DNA of 64,000 nucleotides, from NCBI RefSeq assembly GCF_045207785.1, contig NZ_CP108776.1, forward strand, positions 992,001-1,056,000, written 5' to 3'. The stretch is from Embleya sp045207785. Its GTDB lineage: Bacteria; Actinomycetota; Actinomycetes; Streptomycetales; Streptomycetaceae. Of the stretch, positions 48,322 to 57,160 are shown one piece after another. The position numbers were made by a program, and so were the translations under genes. Positions within the stretch are counted from its first letter, which is position 1; every line of letters starts with the position of its first letter. The notes under the pieces were generated by a model. That model saw only the letters and a list, made by a program, of their open reading frames with translations. It was not told where the DNA came from and did not search any database.

Positions 48322-50943
48322 ATGAGTGGCAGCAGCACGCGCGCCGACGACCGCGTGGACACGAGCACCGCCGGCGACGATCTCGACGGGCTGCTCGTCC
48401 GTCGGCTCGCGATCGTGTACCTCGACGGGGATCGGGTCGGGCCGGACGACGCCGGGGTGAACGCGGGCGGAATCGCCGCCCTGGAGGCCGACCTCGCGCA
48501 GCGCGGGTACGTGCTCACCGCGTCGTTGCGCTCGGCGCTGGTCCTGTTGCGGCCGGCGGACCTGGCGACGCACGGGATGCGGCTGCTCGGGCGAGTGGAC
48601 GCGCGGCTCGGCAACGACCGCATGCATCAGCCGCTGTTCGCCGGCTTCCCGATGCGCGTGCCGGGCTACGCGCAGGCGCGCTACTCCGAGCGGATCCGCG
48701 CGTTCCTGCTCAACCAGCCGAACCAGCCGTGCGCGGTGTGCGGACGAGCCGGCGACATCGGCGCGCTCGCGCCCTGTGCGCACCTGCTGTGCTCGACCTG
48801 CGCGCCCGTCGAGGAGCTGCGCGCGTGCCCCGTGTGCGCCGAGCCGGTGCGACCACGCGTTCCGCATCTGAAACCGGTCGGCAGCCCGCACAGGACGTCC
48901 TTGGTGCCGCCGGACACCACGCTGCGCCCGCTGCGCCTGGGGGTGGACCGTGACGTCGACGCGCTCGGCGAGCTGCTCGGCCTGCTCGCCCGCCGCACGC
49001 CGCTCGGCCCGCAGGACCGGGCCGACCTCGTCCTGCTCGCCGCGCACGCGCCGGCCGACGTCGAGGGGTGGCTGCCCGCCGAGATCCCGATCCGCGAGAG
49101 CAAGGCCGTCGTGCTGGCCGGGCTGCTCCCCGACGACCTGCCGGAGGCGCGGCTGGACACCGCGACCGACGTGCTGCGCGTGTTGTGGGCGTGGTCCGGC
49201 GTGCACCCCGACCTGGTCACCCCGCCCCGGCTGCGCACGGTGCCGCGCCGGCTGCGCCGGACGCTGCTCGGGGTGCTCGACGGGTTCGCGTTCGAGAACC
49301 TGTACGAGGACATACGCCGGCATCGCTCGGCGTGGTTGCGGGTCGGCGAGGCGCTGCACCCGTACGAGTTCATCGGCGCCCACCCGAACGCGGCGCTCGC
49401 GTTCGCGGCGTTGCGCGGCACCGACCTGGAGACGCACCGGGCCGGGGCCGCGCTGCTGGTGGCCGCCGAGGCGCACGAGGACGTGATCGAGGTCGTGGCC
49501 GGGCGACTCGCGGTCCGCACGTTCGGGTCGCGGGTGGAGACGCTGCTCGCGGCGGGGGACGCGGCCGGTGCGACCGCGCTGCTGTTGCGGCGTCCGGGCG
49601 AGCTGGTGCGTCGGTTGCATCACCTGCTGCGGGTCCAGGCCGGGATCGAACCGGCGTTGCCCGCGGGGCTTTCGGCGGGATTGCCGGCCGCGTTGCGCCG
49701 GGTCGGGCCGGGTCCGCTGCTCGGTGCGTGGGGGCGGCTTCGGGCCGAACGCGCGGCGGGCGAGCGGCGGGTGTGGTTCCCGCGTGGGAGCGTGGCGGCG
49801 GCGTACGCGAAGAACGATGGGGCCGCGCCGGTGCCGGTCGCGCTCAGCGAGCCGGTCCGGGTCCTGATCGAGGCCGAACTGCTGCGCCGGGCAGGCGAGT
49901 TGCCGACGCACGACGTCGCCGTCCTGGATGCCGGGCTCGACGACCTGATCGCGCCGTTCGCCGAGCGCTCGACGGCGAAGGCGCTCGTGTCGGTGCCGCG
50001 GGGCAGCGCGCAGCCGATCCCCTCCGGCGGCCGGATCCGGCTGTTCCTGCACTGGATGCAGGCCGCCGAGCAGCGGGTCGACCTCGACCTGTCGGTCGCC
50101 CTGTACGACGAGGACTGGGGATTCCTCGGCCTGTGCGACTACACGAACCTGGTCTACGGCGCCAACCGCGCGGCCGTGCACTCGGGCGACTTCACCTCGG
50201 CGCCCGCACCGCACGGCGCGACCGAGTTCGTCGACCTGGACGCGGCCGGGCTCGCCGCGAACGGCGTCCGGTACGCGATCGTCGTCGTGTTCAGCTACAA
50301 CGACGTCGCGTTCGACGACCTGCTCGACGCGTTCGCCGGTTTCATGGACCTGGACGCGGTCGGCGGGGCCGGGGCGTTCGACCCGGGCGCGGTGCGGCAG
50401 CGCTTCGACCTCGCGGGCGACGCGCGCATCTGCGTACCGCTGACGGTCGACCTCGCCGAACGCACCGCCCAGTGGACCGACGTCAACATGTCCGGCGAGG
50501 ACGGCTTCCACAACGTCCACCGCCACCAGGACCGGCTCGCCGAACTGGCCCGCGACCTGCGCACCCACTTCGCTCCCGGCGGCCGCGCCACGCTCGGCGA
50601 CCTGGCCCGGATCATCGCCGCCGCGACCACCGACCGCGTCCTGATCCGAGGCCGCGCCCCCGGCGACGTCACCGAGTACCGCCGCGGCGCCGACGAACCC
50701 GCGTCCGCCTTCGCCGCCCGAGTCCGCGACAACCGCGACGGCGCCCCCGCCGACCCCGACCTCACCACCGCCCTGACCACGGACCGAGCGTTCATCGCCC
50801 TGGTCCACGGCGACCTCCCGATCCCCACCGAGGCCGGCACCCTCTACCGCCTCTACCCGGGCCCCTCGGACACCGCCCCACCCACCCTGACCCGCTGGTC
50901 CGCCCCATCCCTGACCACAGCCTTCGCCCCGAACCCCACCTGA
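48322..50943 (+). CDS. RING-finger protein, SCO0854/MXAN_6230 family
   Basis: An 873-residue protein of the bacterial RING family named after SCO0854. The RING finger lies at 137-172: Cys137, Cys140, Cys152, His154, Cys157, Cys160, Cys169, Cys172, spacing C-x2-C-x11-C-x-H-x2-C-x2-C-x8-C-x2-C, a canonical C3HC4 pattern. The middle (190-560) is a helical region. The C-terminal 250 residues hold RVDLDLSVALYDEDWGFLGL, VRYAIVVVFSYNDVAFDDLL and a RFDLAGDARICVPLTVDL segment, similar to TerD-like stress domains. The ATG has GGGGGGAGC upstream. RING fingers act in ubiquitin transfer in eukaryotes, but no bacterial conjugation partner is seen here. Function unknown. Confidence 0.9.
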   Translation: MSGSSTRADDRVDTSTAGDDLDGLLVRRLAIVYLDGDRVGPDDAGVNAGGIAALEADLAQRGYVLTASLRSALVLLRPADLATHGMRLLGRVDARLGNDRMHQPLFAGFPMRVPGYAQARYSERIRAFLLNQPNQPCAVCGRAGDIGALAPCAHLLCSTCAPVEELRACPVCAEPVRPRVPHLKPVGSPHRTSLVPPDTTLRPLRLGVDRDVDALGELLGLLARRTPLGPQDRADLVLLAAHAPADVEGWLPAEIPIRESKAVVLAGLLPDDLPEARLDTATDVLRVLWAWSGVHPDLVTPPRLRTVPRRLRRTLLGVLDGFAFENLYEDIRRHRSAWLRVGEALHPYEFIGAHPNAALAFAALRGTDLETHRAGAALLVAAEAHEDVIEVVAGRLAVRTFGSRVETLLAAGDAAGATALLLRRPGELVRRLHHLLRVQAGIEPALPAGLSAGLPAALRRVGPGPLLGAWGRLRAERAAGERRVWFPRGSVAAAYAKNDGAAPVPVALSEPVRVLIEAELLRRAGELPTHDVAVLDAGLDDLIAPFAERSTAKALVSVPRGSAQPIPSGGRIRLFLHWMQAAEQRVDLDLSVALYDEDWGFLGLCDYTNLVYGANRAAVHSGDFTSAPAPHGATEFVDLDAAGLAANGVRYAIVVVFSYNDVAFDDLLDAFAGFMDLDAVGGAGAFDPGAVRQRFDLAGDARICVPLTVDLAERTAQWTDVNMSGEDGFHNVHRHQDRLAELARDLRTHFAPGGRATLGDLARIIAAATTDRVLIRGRAPGDVTEYRRGADEPASAFAARVRDNRDGAPADPDLTTALTTDRAFIALVHGDLPIPTEAGTLYRLYPGPSDTAPPTLTRWSAPSLTTAFAPNPT

Positions 50944-50976
50944 GCGCCGCTGGGGTCCCGCGTACGGGCACGGATT

Positions 50977-51013
50977 CGGCCGCGTCGGGAGGAGGCCCCC
51001 ACCGACGCGGCCG
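50977..51013. terminator. Bidirectional hairpin terminator
   Basis: CGGCCGCGTCGG and its complement form a 12-bp stem with a 13-base loop between the convergent RING and CytX genes. Confidence 0.8.
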
Positions 51014-51021
51014 GCTCCGCC

Positions 51022-52389
51022 TCAGCGCGCCGCGACCGCCCGCCGCCGGTCCCACGCGACCGCGAGGTACGCGGTCACGCCTGCGAGCGCGAAAGAGAAC
51101 AGTGAGGCCGAGGTCCACGTCTGCGCGTGGATGTGCAGCGCGTCCTGGATGTGGCCCCAGAACTTCGCCCACCACTCGACCGAGCCCGGGTTGATCAGCT
51201 GGTACATGCAGAACCCGAGCGCCCACGGCACGACCATGACCCACCGCGCCGGCGCGTGGTCGCCCAGGTCCCAGCCGCTCCGGCCGCGCCCGAGGAACAG
51301 GTCCACCGCGAGCACGCCCAGCAGCGGGATGAAGATCGAGCCGATCAGCGACAGGAAGCTCGCGTAGGTGTCGAAGTCGTTCACCATCAGCGCGAACGCG
51401 GTGACCACCGAGCCCACCCCCAGGCACAGCAGCCGGCGGTCGATCCTCGGCGCGAGGTTCTGGATCGACATCGCGGTGCTGTAGACGTTCGCGAAGCTCT
51501 GGTCGACCTCGCGCACGACGAGGACGGCGAAGAACACCCACCCGGCGGTCACGCCCAGGAACGAGTCGAAGATCTTGTCGGGGTCGCCGCCGACCTGCGC
51601 GAGCGCGACCAGGCCGAGCAGGTAGCACCAGATGCTGGTGATCGAGAACCCGCTCAGCGCGCCCCAGAAGGCCGGCTTCGTGCCGCGCGAGTGGCGCGTG
51701 TAGTCGGACGCGAGCGGCACCCACGACACCGCGACCGCCAGGGCCGCGTCCATCGCCGGGAAGAACCCGGACCACGAGCCCTCGGTCATCGGCGGCAGAC
51801 CCTCGCGCCACAGCTGGATCGAGAAGTAGAGCATCGCGATGCCCACCGCGATCGTCACGTAGCGGCGCAGGATCCGCAGCATGCCCAGCGGACGCAGGCT
51901 CATCGCCGTGGTGACCGCGCCCGCGGCGACGATGTAGAGCCAGTGCGGGCCGTCGCCGTCGGTCATCGCCTCGATGCCGATCGAGATGACCAGCAGCTCG
52001 AAGGTGCCCCAGCCGATGCACTGGACGATGTTGAACACCGTCGGCACGTACGAGATCTTCGTGCCGAACAACCCGCGCAGCACCGTCATCGCGGGCGCGC
52101 CGCTGCGGGCGCCGGGGATGCCGGCGACGGCGACCATGAGTGTGCCGATCAGCGTGCCGCCGACCGCCGCGACGATCGCGGCGACCATCGACAGCTGCGG
52201 GTACCCCTCCGGGGCCAGCACGTACAGGGCGCCGGAGAAGCCGAGCAGGCTCACCCCGAGGTTGGCCCAGAACGACGCCTGGTCGCGGAACCCGAGGGTG
52301 CGCGGCGGCGCGGTGTCCAGGATCAGTGGCGCCTCGACCCCGGGCCGGTGCCCTTCGGGGCGTGCGTCGTCTATGACAGGAGCCGACAT
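51022..52389 (-). CDS. cytX: NCS1 permease CytX (thiamine precursor transporter)
   Basis: A 455-residue NCS1-family permease with 12 or so helices. Characteristic segments: FWANLGVSLLGFSGALYVLA, FGTKISYVPTVFNIVQCIGW (the substrate-site region with GTFELLVIS), VSWVPLASDYTRHSRG and the later VREVDQSFANVYSTAMSIQN. The TPP riboswitch directly upstream identifies the subgroup as CytX, a predicted transporter of hydroxymethylpyrimidine or a similar thiamine precursor, which should be shut off when thiamine pyrophosphate is abundant. The start is ATG 52389, close after the riboswitch. Confidence 0.9.
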   Translation of the reverse strand: MSAPVIDDARPEGHRPGVEAPLILDTAPPRTLGFRDQASFWANLGVSLLGFSGALYVLAPEGYPQLSMVAAIVAAVGGTLIGTLMVAVAGIPGARSGAPAMTVLRGLFGTKISYVPTVFNIVQCIGWGTFELLVISIGIEAMTDGDGPHWLYIVAAGAVTTAMSLRPLGMLRILRRYVTIAVGIAMLYFSIQLWREGLPPMTEGSWSGFFPAMDAALAVAVSWVPLASDYTRHSRGTKPAFWGALSGFSITSIWCYLLGLVALAQVGGDPDKIFDSFLGVTAGWVFFAVLVVREVDQSFANVYSTAMSIQNLAPRIDRRLLCLGVGSVVTAFALMVNDFDTYASFLSLIGSIFIPLLGVLAVDLFLGRGRSGWDLGDHAPARWVMVVPWALGFCMYQLINPGSVEWWAKFWGHIQDALHIHAQTWTSASLFSFALAGVTAYLAVAWDRRRAVAAR

Positions 52390-52404
52390 GGCTCGACCTA
52401 CTCT

Positions 52405-52518
52405 CCCTACGCCGGCATTACCCGGACAGGTTCAAGCGGTCGGTGGCCCCGGGGCTCGCGCCGGCTCGACGCCGACACCCCATGCCGCCCTCTCAGCCCG
52501 GTTGGTCCGAGCTCCCGC
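52405..52518 (-). ncRNA. TPP riboswitch (THI element)
   Basis: On the minus strand: GGGAGCTCGGACCAACC, CGGGCTGAGAGGGCGGC, and the second conserved block CGCTTGAACCTGTCCGGGTA followed by ATGCCGGCGTAGGGAG. CTGAGA and ACCTG-TCCGGGTAATGCC are diagnostic. It ends 16 bases before the CytX start, so it probably blocks the ribosome site. Confidence 0.95.
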
Positions 52519-52564
52519 GATGGCGTGGCGAACAGTACGCGGCTCGCGAGTCGTTTGGGAAGGC

Positions 52565-52599
52565 GGGGTGGGCCGGCTCACGTTCCGGCCCACGCCCCG
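52565..52599 (-). terminator. Possible terminator of CHAT gene
   Basis: GGGGTGGGCCGG, loop, then CCGGCCCACGCCCC: a stem with a small bulge just downstream of the CHAT gene on the minus strand. It would separate that gene from the TPP riboswitch. Confidence 0.5.
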
Positions 52600-52611
52600 T
52601 CGCGATCGGGC

Positions 52612-53781
52612 TCACCATCCCGAGTGGATGAAGCCCGCCCACCTCGTCGGGTCGTCCGAGGAGATCGCGCGCGCCTTCGCCGCCAGTTCGGCGGGCATCG
52701 CGGCGGGGATCCCGCGCTTGTGGTCGCGCAGCCACAGCTGGGCCATCCGCAGCGCCTGGGCGGGCGGGAGGTCGCGCCGGTTCAGATAGTGATGGGCCAT
52801 GTACAGGACAAGCCCGGTGGTCGCGTCGTCCACCGGCCACAGGGTGGACACGACCGCGTGGGTGCCGGCCGTCAGGTACTCGGTGCCGCGCCGCCACGCC
52901 TCGTCGTGCCCTGCGGCCGGCACGAACGCGACCGGGTCGCCGGCCGTGCGGCCGATCTCGATCGGTCGCCGCGGGCCGAGGTCGCCGAGCCGGCGCCCGG
53001 CCACCTCGCACAGCAGTCGCGGCGACGCGCTGTACGAGATCTGCGCGTCCTGGAGCGCGTGCCGGCGTCGGCCGTCGACCTCCCGCCAGGCACCGTGCCA
53101 CGGCACCATCCCGAACGGTCCGGCCGGAATCAGCACCAGCGACGGCGCCCGCGCGAACGAGCGGGGCAGCGCGTCGAGGATCGGGCCCATCACCGCCGTC
53201 CAGGCCCATCCGCACAGCGCGTCGACGGCGGCCGACCAGTTCTCCTGATCACCCGTCACCAGCCGTAGCCCATAGTCGAGTTCGGGCAGATCCAGGACCC
53301 GGGTCGAGCCGTCGGCCAGGGTCAGTACAGCCGTCCCGGGGACGAGTTGCACGAGCGCGTCGGTGCCCAGCCGGCGCAGCGCGGTGGCGATCTCGTCGGC
53401 ACTCGGCGGGTCGAACAGCAGGCCCCACGGCGTACCGCGCGAGCCCGCCCCGATCCGCGCCGCGGCCACGTGCGCGGCGGCCCGGATCCGGTGCGCGTCC
53501 ACCGGCGCGGCCCGCAGCACCCGCCGAAAGCACAGCCGCGCCTGATCGAACGCCCGGGCGTCTCCGGGATTCGCCGCCGCCGCGTACGCCACGCCCACCG
53601 CGTACGCCAATTCCGGCCACCGCTCGTCGGCGCCGTCGAGCACCGCGAGGGCCTCGGTGAGCAACCCGATCGCCTCCGCGAGCAACTCGGCGTCGCCGCC
53701 GGCCAGTCCCTCGGCGCACCGCTGCCTACCCCGCTCGCCCCGTTCCAGGGCACGCCGCGTCTCCGCGTCGACGTCAACCAT
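52612..53781 (-). CDS. CHAT-domain protein lacking catalytic dyad
   Basis: A 389-residue protein. Residues 1-110 are a short TPR-like helical arm. The rest follows a CHAT (caspase-HetF-associated) fold: APSLVLIPAGPFGMVPWHGA, ISYSASPRLLCEVAG, GTEYLTAGTHAVVSTLWPVD, YMAHHYLNRRDLPPAQALRM, AQLWLRDHKRG and the standard ending RWAGFIHSGW. In active CHAT proteins a CHG-like His and a Cys lie between the SYAPS-type motif and the LxAGxxxVVxTLWxV motif. Here only about 45 residues separate these motifs, and neither His-Gly nor a nucleophile Cys is present. A catalytically dead, internally deleted CHAT is the likely reading. The start is ATG 53781. Confidence 0.8.
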   Translation of the reverse strand: MVDVDAETRRALERGERGRQRCAEGLAGGDAELLAEAIGLLTEALAVLDGADERWPELAYAVGVAYAAAANPGDARAFDQARLCFRRVLRAAPVDAHRIRAAAHVAAARIGAGSRGTPWGLLFDPPSADEIATALRRLGTDALVQLVPGTAVLTLADGSTRVLDLPELDYGLRLVTGDQENWSAAVDALCGWAWTAVMGPILDALPRSFARAPSLVLIPAGPFGMVPWHGAWREVDGRRRHALQDAQISYSASPRLLCEVAGRRLGDLGPRRPIEIGRTAGDPVAFVPAAGHDEAWRRGTEYLTAGTHAVVSTLWPVDDATTGLVLYMAHHYLNRRDLPPAQALRMAQLWLRDHKRGIPAAMPAELAAKARAISSDDPTRWAGFIHSGW

Positions 53782-53979
53782 GCTTCCCCCGTCTCGCCGG
53801 GACCACGGTACCGGGACGATCGAAAGGTGTTCATCCGGTCACACTGGGCTGCTACCGCCCGCGTTTACCGGCGCGTAACTTACTCGTGAGTCACCCCTCC
53901 GGCGCCGCCTGTGGGCGTCGGTTCGCCATGCATTTCGCGTGTCGGGCCATCCCCGACAACGACGTCAGGAGACGCCCTC

Positions 53980-55578
53980 ATGGGTCAGTTCCGCATGCGC
54001 CCACGCGCTCGTGCGGTCGCCGTCGTCTCGGCCGCGCTCCTCGCCGGGACCCTCGTCGGTCCGGCCGGCGCGACCACCCAGCAGCACATTCCGGCGGCGG
54101 CCGTGCAGACCGCCGCCGGATCCTCCGTCCGCTTCGTCGACATCCCCGGCGACGGCGGCATCCGGCTCGCCGCCAACGTCTTCACCCCCACCGGCGGCGC
54201 CGCCGGCACCCGCTACCCGGTCGTGGTCCTGCCCACCAGCTGGGCGATGCCGCAGATCGAATACGTCGTCCCCGCACAGAAGTTGGCCGACAGCGGCTAC
54301 GTCGTCGTCGGCTACAACTCGCGCGGCTTCTGGCAGTCCGGCGGCGAGATCGAGACGGCCGGCCCGCAGGACATCGCCGACGCGTCCAAGGTGATCGACT
54401 GGACACTGGCCAACACCCCGGCCGACCCGGACAAGATCGGGATGGCCGGCGTCTCCTACGGCGCGGGGATCAGCCTGCTCGCATCCGCGTTCGATCCCCG
54501 GATCAAGGCCGTCGTCGCGATGAGCGGCTGGGCCGACCTGATCGAGTCCATCTACAGCGGGCGCACCCAACACGCCCAGGCCACCGCGTTCTTGGGTGGC
54601 GCCGGATTCCTCACCGGCCGGCCCAGCGCCGAACTCACCGAGATCCTGAAGAACTTCCTCTCCGGCGACCTGGCCAAGGAGGCCGAGATGCTCGCGTGGG
54701 GCGCCAAGCGCTCCCCCGCGACCCACCTCGACCGGATCAACGCCAACGGCGCCGCGATCATGCTCGGCAACGCATGGGGCGACTCGCTCTTCGCGCCCAA
54801 CCAGTACGCCGACTTCTACGAGAAGCTGACCGGTCCCAAGCGGCTCGAATTCCGTCCGGGCGACCACGCGACCGCCGAAGCCGGCGGCCTGCTCGGCCTG
54901 CCCAACGACATGTGGGCGGACTCGACGCGCTGGCTCGACCGCTACCTCAAGGGCGCCGACAACGGCATCGACCGCGAGCAGCCGGTGCAGCTCAAGTCCC
55001 GTACGGGCGGCGGTTACGAGGGCTACCCGAGCTGGCATGCCGTCCCCTCTTCGACCAAAACCATCCCGCTGACCGACAGCGAGCACGTCTACGCCAACCT
55101 CGACTCGGGCGCCAACGGCGGCAGGGTCTTCCTGTCCAGCATCCTCGACCAGTTCCTCCAGATCCCGCCGATGGCCTCGATCCCGTTGCTGCCGCGGGCG
55201 TTCGCGGGGGTATGGCAGTCCGAGCGGTACGGCTCCGAGACCAAGGTGCGCGGGACCACCAAGCTGCACACCACGGTCACGGCGACGAAGGAGAGCGGCA
55301 CGATCTTCGCCTACCTGTACGACGTCGGTCCTCTGGGCGTCGGCAAGTTGGTCACGCACTCGCCGCTGACCTTCCACGGCAAGACCCCGGGCACGGCGTT
55401 CCCGGTGGACATCGACCTCTTCGCCACCGCCTACGACGTCCCGGCCGGCCACCGCCTGGCCGTGGTCGTGGACACGGTCGACCCGCTGTACCTCGAACAC
55501 AACCCGTCCGGCGCCCAGTTGACCTTCTCCTCCCCGACCGGCGACCCGTCCAGGGTGACGGTGCCGGTACGCGGTTAG
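53980..55578 (+). CDS. Secreted S15/CocE-like alpha/beta hydrolase
   Basis: A 532-residue exported hydrolase. The signal peptide (1-31) is basic then hydrophobic and ends GPAGA. The alpha/beta fold shows YPVVVLPTSWAM, the nucleophile elbow GVSYGAG (Ser159), a candidate Asp in GNAWGDSLFAPNQ (Asp268) and His in GDHATAEAGG (His296). The C-terminal part (about 370-530) is a beta-rich domain like the X-Pro dipeptidyl-peptidase (S15)/CocE jelly roll (GTIFAYLYDVGPLGVGKLVT, YDVPAGHRLAVVVDTVDP). AGGAGA precedes the ATG. It may cleave peptides or esters outside the cell. Confidence 0.88.
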   Translation: MGQFRMRPRARAVAVVSAALLAGTLVGPAGATTQQHIPAAAVQTAAGSSVRFVDIPGDGGIRLAANVFTPTGGAAGTRYPVVVLPTSWAMPQIEYVVPAQKLADSGYVVVGYNSRGFWQSGGEIETAGPQDIADASKVIDWTLANTPADPDKIGMAGVSYGAGISLLASAFDPRIKAVVAMSGWADLIESIYSGRTQHAQATAFLGGAGFLTGRPSAELTEILKNFLSGDLAKEAEMLAWGAKRSPATHLDRINANGAAIMLGNAWGDSLFAPNQYADFYEKLTGPKRLEFRPGDHATAEAGGLLGLPNDMWADSTRWLDRYLKGADNGIDREQPVQLKSRTGGGYEGYPSWHAVPSSTKTIPLTDSEHVYANLDSGANGGRVFLSSILDQFLQIPPMASIPLLPRAFAGVWQSERYGSETKVRGTTKLHTTVTATKESGTIFAYLYDVGPLGVGKLVTHSPLTFHGKTPGTAFPVDIDLFATAYDVPAGHRLAVVVDTVDPLYLEHNPSGAQLTFSSPTGDPSRVTVPVRG

Positions 55579-55590
55579 CCGACGAGTGAG

Positions 55591-55626
55591 CCGCGCCTCG
55601 CCGAAGTGATCTCCGGCGAAGCGCGG
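55591..55626. terminator. Bidirectional hairpin terminator
   Basis: CCGCGCCTCGCCG and CGGCGAAGCGCGG pair with one mismatch around a ten-base loop, between the convergent hydrolase and DUF397 genes. Confidence 0.7.
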
Positions 55627-55634
55627 CGAACCGG

Positions 55635-55841
55635 CTACAGCTGCCGCAGGCTCTCTATGAGGGTCACCCAAGCCGGGTGGCGGACGGATATCACTGGGGA
55701 TCGGGGTACCTTGCTGTCCCGGATGCCCAGGGAAGAGCTGATGACCGCAACTTCGACGCAATCGTCATTTCCGGTGTAACTGGACTTGATCCAACGAGGT
55801 TCGCGCTGAACTCGATCGACCTGCAAAGCTCCTGCCTCCAT
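55635..55841 (-). CDS. DUF397 small protein 3
   Basis: A 68-residue DUF397 protein: RWIKSSYTGNDDCVEVAVIS, then SLGIRDSKVPRSPVISV and the C-terminal AWVTLIESLRQL. An ATG at 55841 (MEAGALQVDR) is taken as the start; a GTG nearer RWIKSS is possible. It overlaps the 3' end of the upstream XRE gene by about 150 bases in another frame, far more than the usual 4-base overlap of such pairs. This suggests that the XRE gene has lost its normal stop. Confidence 0.8.
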   Translation of the reverse strand: MEAGALQVDRVQREPRWIKSSYTGNDDCVEVAVISSSLGIRDSKVPRSPVISVRHPAWVTLIESLRQL

Positions 55842-56689
55842 CCGGTGATCATCGCGAGCGACGCCACCTGGGACAGTGCGGTCGAGTGCAGACGATCGAA
55901 GACGGTCCCGAACGCGCGCACATCGTCCGCGCTGTCGACCAGCAGCGAGCCCGTGAGTTGTTCCAGCCAGGCAACATACCGACCGCGCTTGGGTTCGAGG
56001 ATCAGACAGGGGGCGGAAACCGCGAACGGCGCCCCGGTCGGGAGCACCTGGAGGCGGACCTGGGGGTGATCCGAAACAACCTTGACGAGGTGGCCGAGCT
56101 GGTCGGCGAGCACCTGTGGGCTCCCGATGAGCTGGTACAGGGCCGGCTCGGCGACGATGAACCATGCAGGATGGTCGGCCGCCAGCAGTCGTTGGGCCCG
56201 CTCCATCCGCAGCCGCTGTCGCTCCCGAGCAGCTGCCATGGAAAGAGCCGGGTCATGCATGAGGATGGCGGCGAGCGCGTAGTCCCCGGTCTGTAGCTGA
56301 CCAGGGATGAACGTCGTCTGGTAGCTGCGCAAGCTCACCGACTCGCGCTCCAGCCGAATCAGCCGGTGGAGCCGTTCCGGTACGTCGTCGAGGATGTCGC
56401 GCCAGCCTCGGTCCATGTGGTCGTCGGTCGGCTCGCCCGGCGCGACGAAGCCCAGTGCGGTCAGCGGCCTGCCGAACAGGTCTTCGAGGACCCGTCGGTA
56501 GTCGGGGCTCGGGTAGGGCGGCTCCGCGCTCTCCCAGCGCCGGACCTGGCGCACGCTCACCGCCAGGCGCATGCCCATGGCGATGGCGTGTTCCTCGAAC
56601 GCGTCGGCGAAGCCGGCCTGCGAATGCAGTCCGAGGGTGCGGCGGGCGGTCACCAGCTTGGAGTTGGCTCCGAGCGGTCGTGCGGGCAT
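55691..56689 (-). CDS. XRE-family regulator with DUF5753-like domain
   Basis: A 332-residue regulator. The N-terminal helix-turn-helix region (ARRTLGLHSQAGFADAFEEH, LAVSVRQVRRWESAEPPYPS, LEDLFGRPLTALGF) is of the actinobacterial tail-type XRE. The effector part has SVSLRSYQTTFIPGQLQTGD, YALAAILMHDP and LQVLPTGAPFAVSAPCLILE. After the usual end near TALSQVASLAMITGWRQELC, the frame runs on for 40 residues (CRSIEFSANLVGSSPVTPEM) through the DUF397 gene in another frame, which looks like read-through from a lost stop. It is the second XRE-DUF397 system in the window. Confidence 0.82.
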   Translation of the reverse strand: MPARPLGANSKLVTARRTLGLHSQAGFADAFEEHAIAMGMRLAVSVRQVRRWESAEPPYPSPDYRRVLEDLFGRPLTALGFVAPGEPTDDHMDRGWRDILDDVPERLHRLIRLERESVSLRSYQTTFIPGQLQTGDYALAAILMHDPALSMAAARERQRLRMERAQRLLAADHPAWFIVAEPALYQLIGSPQVLADQLGHLVKVVSDHPQVRLQVLPTGAPFAVSAPCLILEPKRGRYVAWLEQLTGSLLVDSADDVRAFGTVFDRLHSTALSQVASLAMITGWRQELCRSIEFSANLVGSSPVTPEMTIASKLRSSALPWASGTARYPDPQ

Positions 56690-57160
56690 GGCGTCTCCGG
56701 TTGGTCCGTCCCCACGCGCCGGCCCCGGCGTTCGCGTATGCGGGGATCGCAGGGTGGTGAAATCACCTGCACTCACCGTAGCGATTCGGGCACAACGTGC
56801 GTAACCAACACGAGAATTCGACGCTGTCTCACATAGCCCCGCGACCGGTCACCGCCGAAGCACCCCGCGCCGCAACGGACATGAGAGAAACGGCGGCTCA
56901 TCGCCGCTTACCACAACAGCCCGGTGCCCGGTAGTGCTCCATACCCACGACGGTGTCAGAGCGCTCGGAGAGGGTGTTCCAGCAGGGGCCTGGTGTCCCG
57001 AGTCTTGGCGCGTGCGGCGGCCCGTCTTGAACGCGCCACGCCGACGCCGTGGTCACGGGCAGGAAAGGGCTGTTCCGAGGTCGGTCGGCCTCGGTCCCGG
57101 GCGGGGGCCAGTCCGGCACTCGGCCCGCGCTGTCACGCCGCCCCGTCATACGCTTCCGCC
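56690..57160. other. Intergenic gap with no gene seen
   Basis: A 470-bp stretch upstream of the XRE gene and of the next plus-strand pair. Open frames here lack ribosome sites and genomic codon bias. No repeat, RNA or mobile-element sequence was recognised. Confidence 0.5.

Noticed and set aside
48268..50808. An 846-codon minus-strand frame opposite the RING-finger gene
   Set aside because: Antisense shadow caused by codon bias; the plus-strand protein has clear RING motifs.
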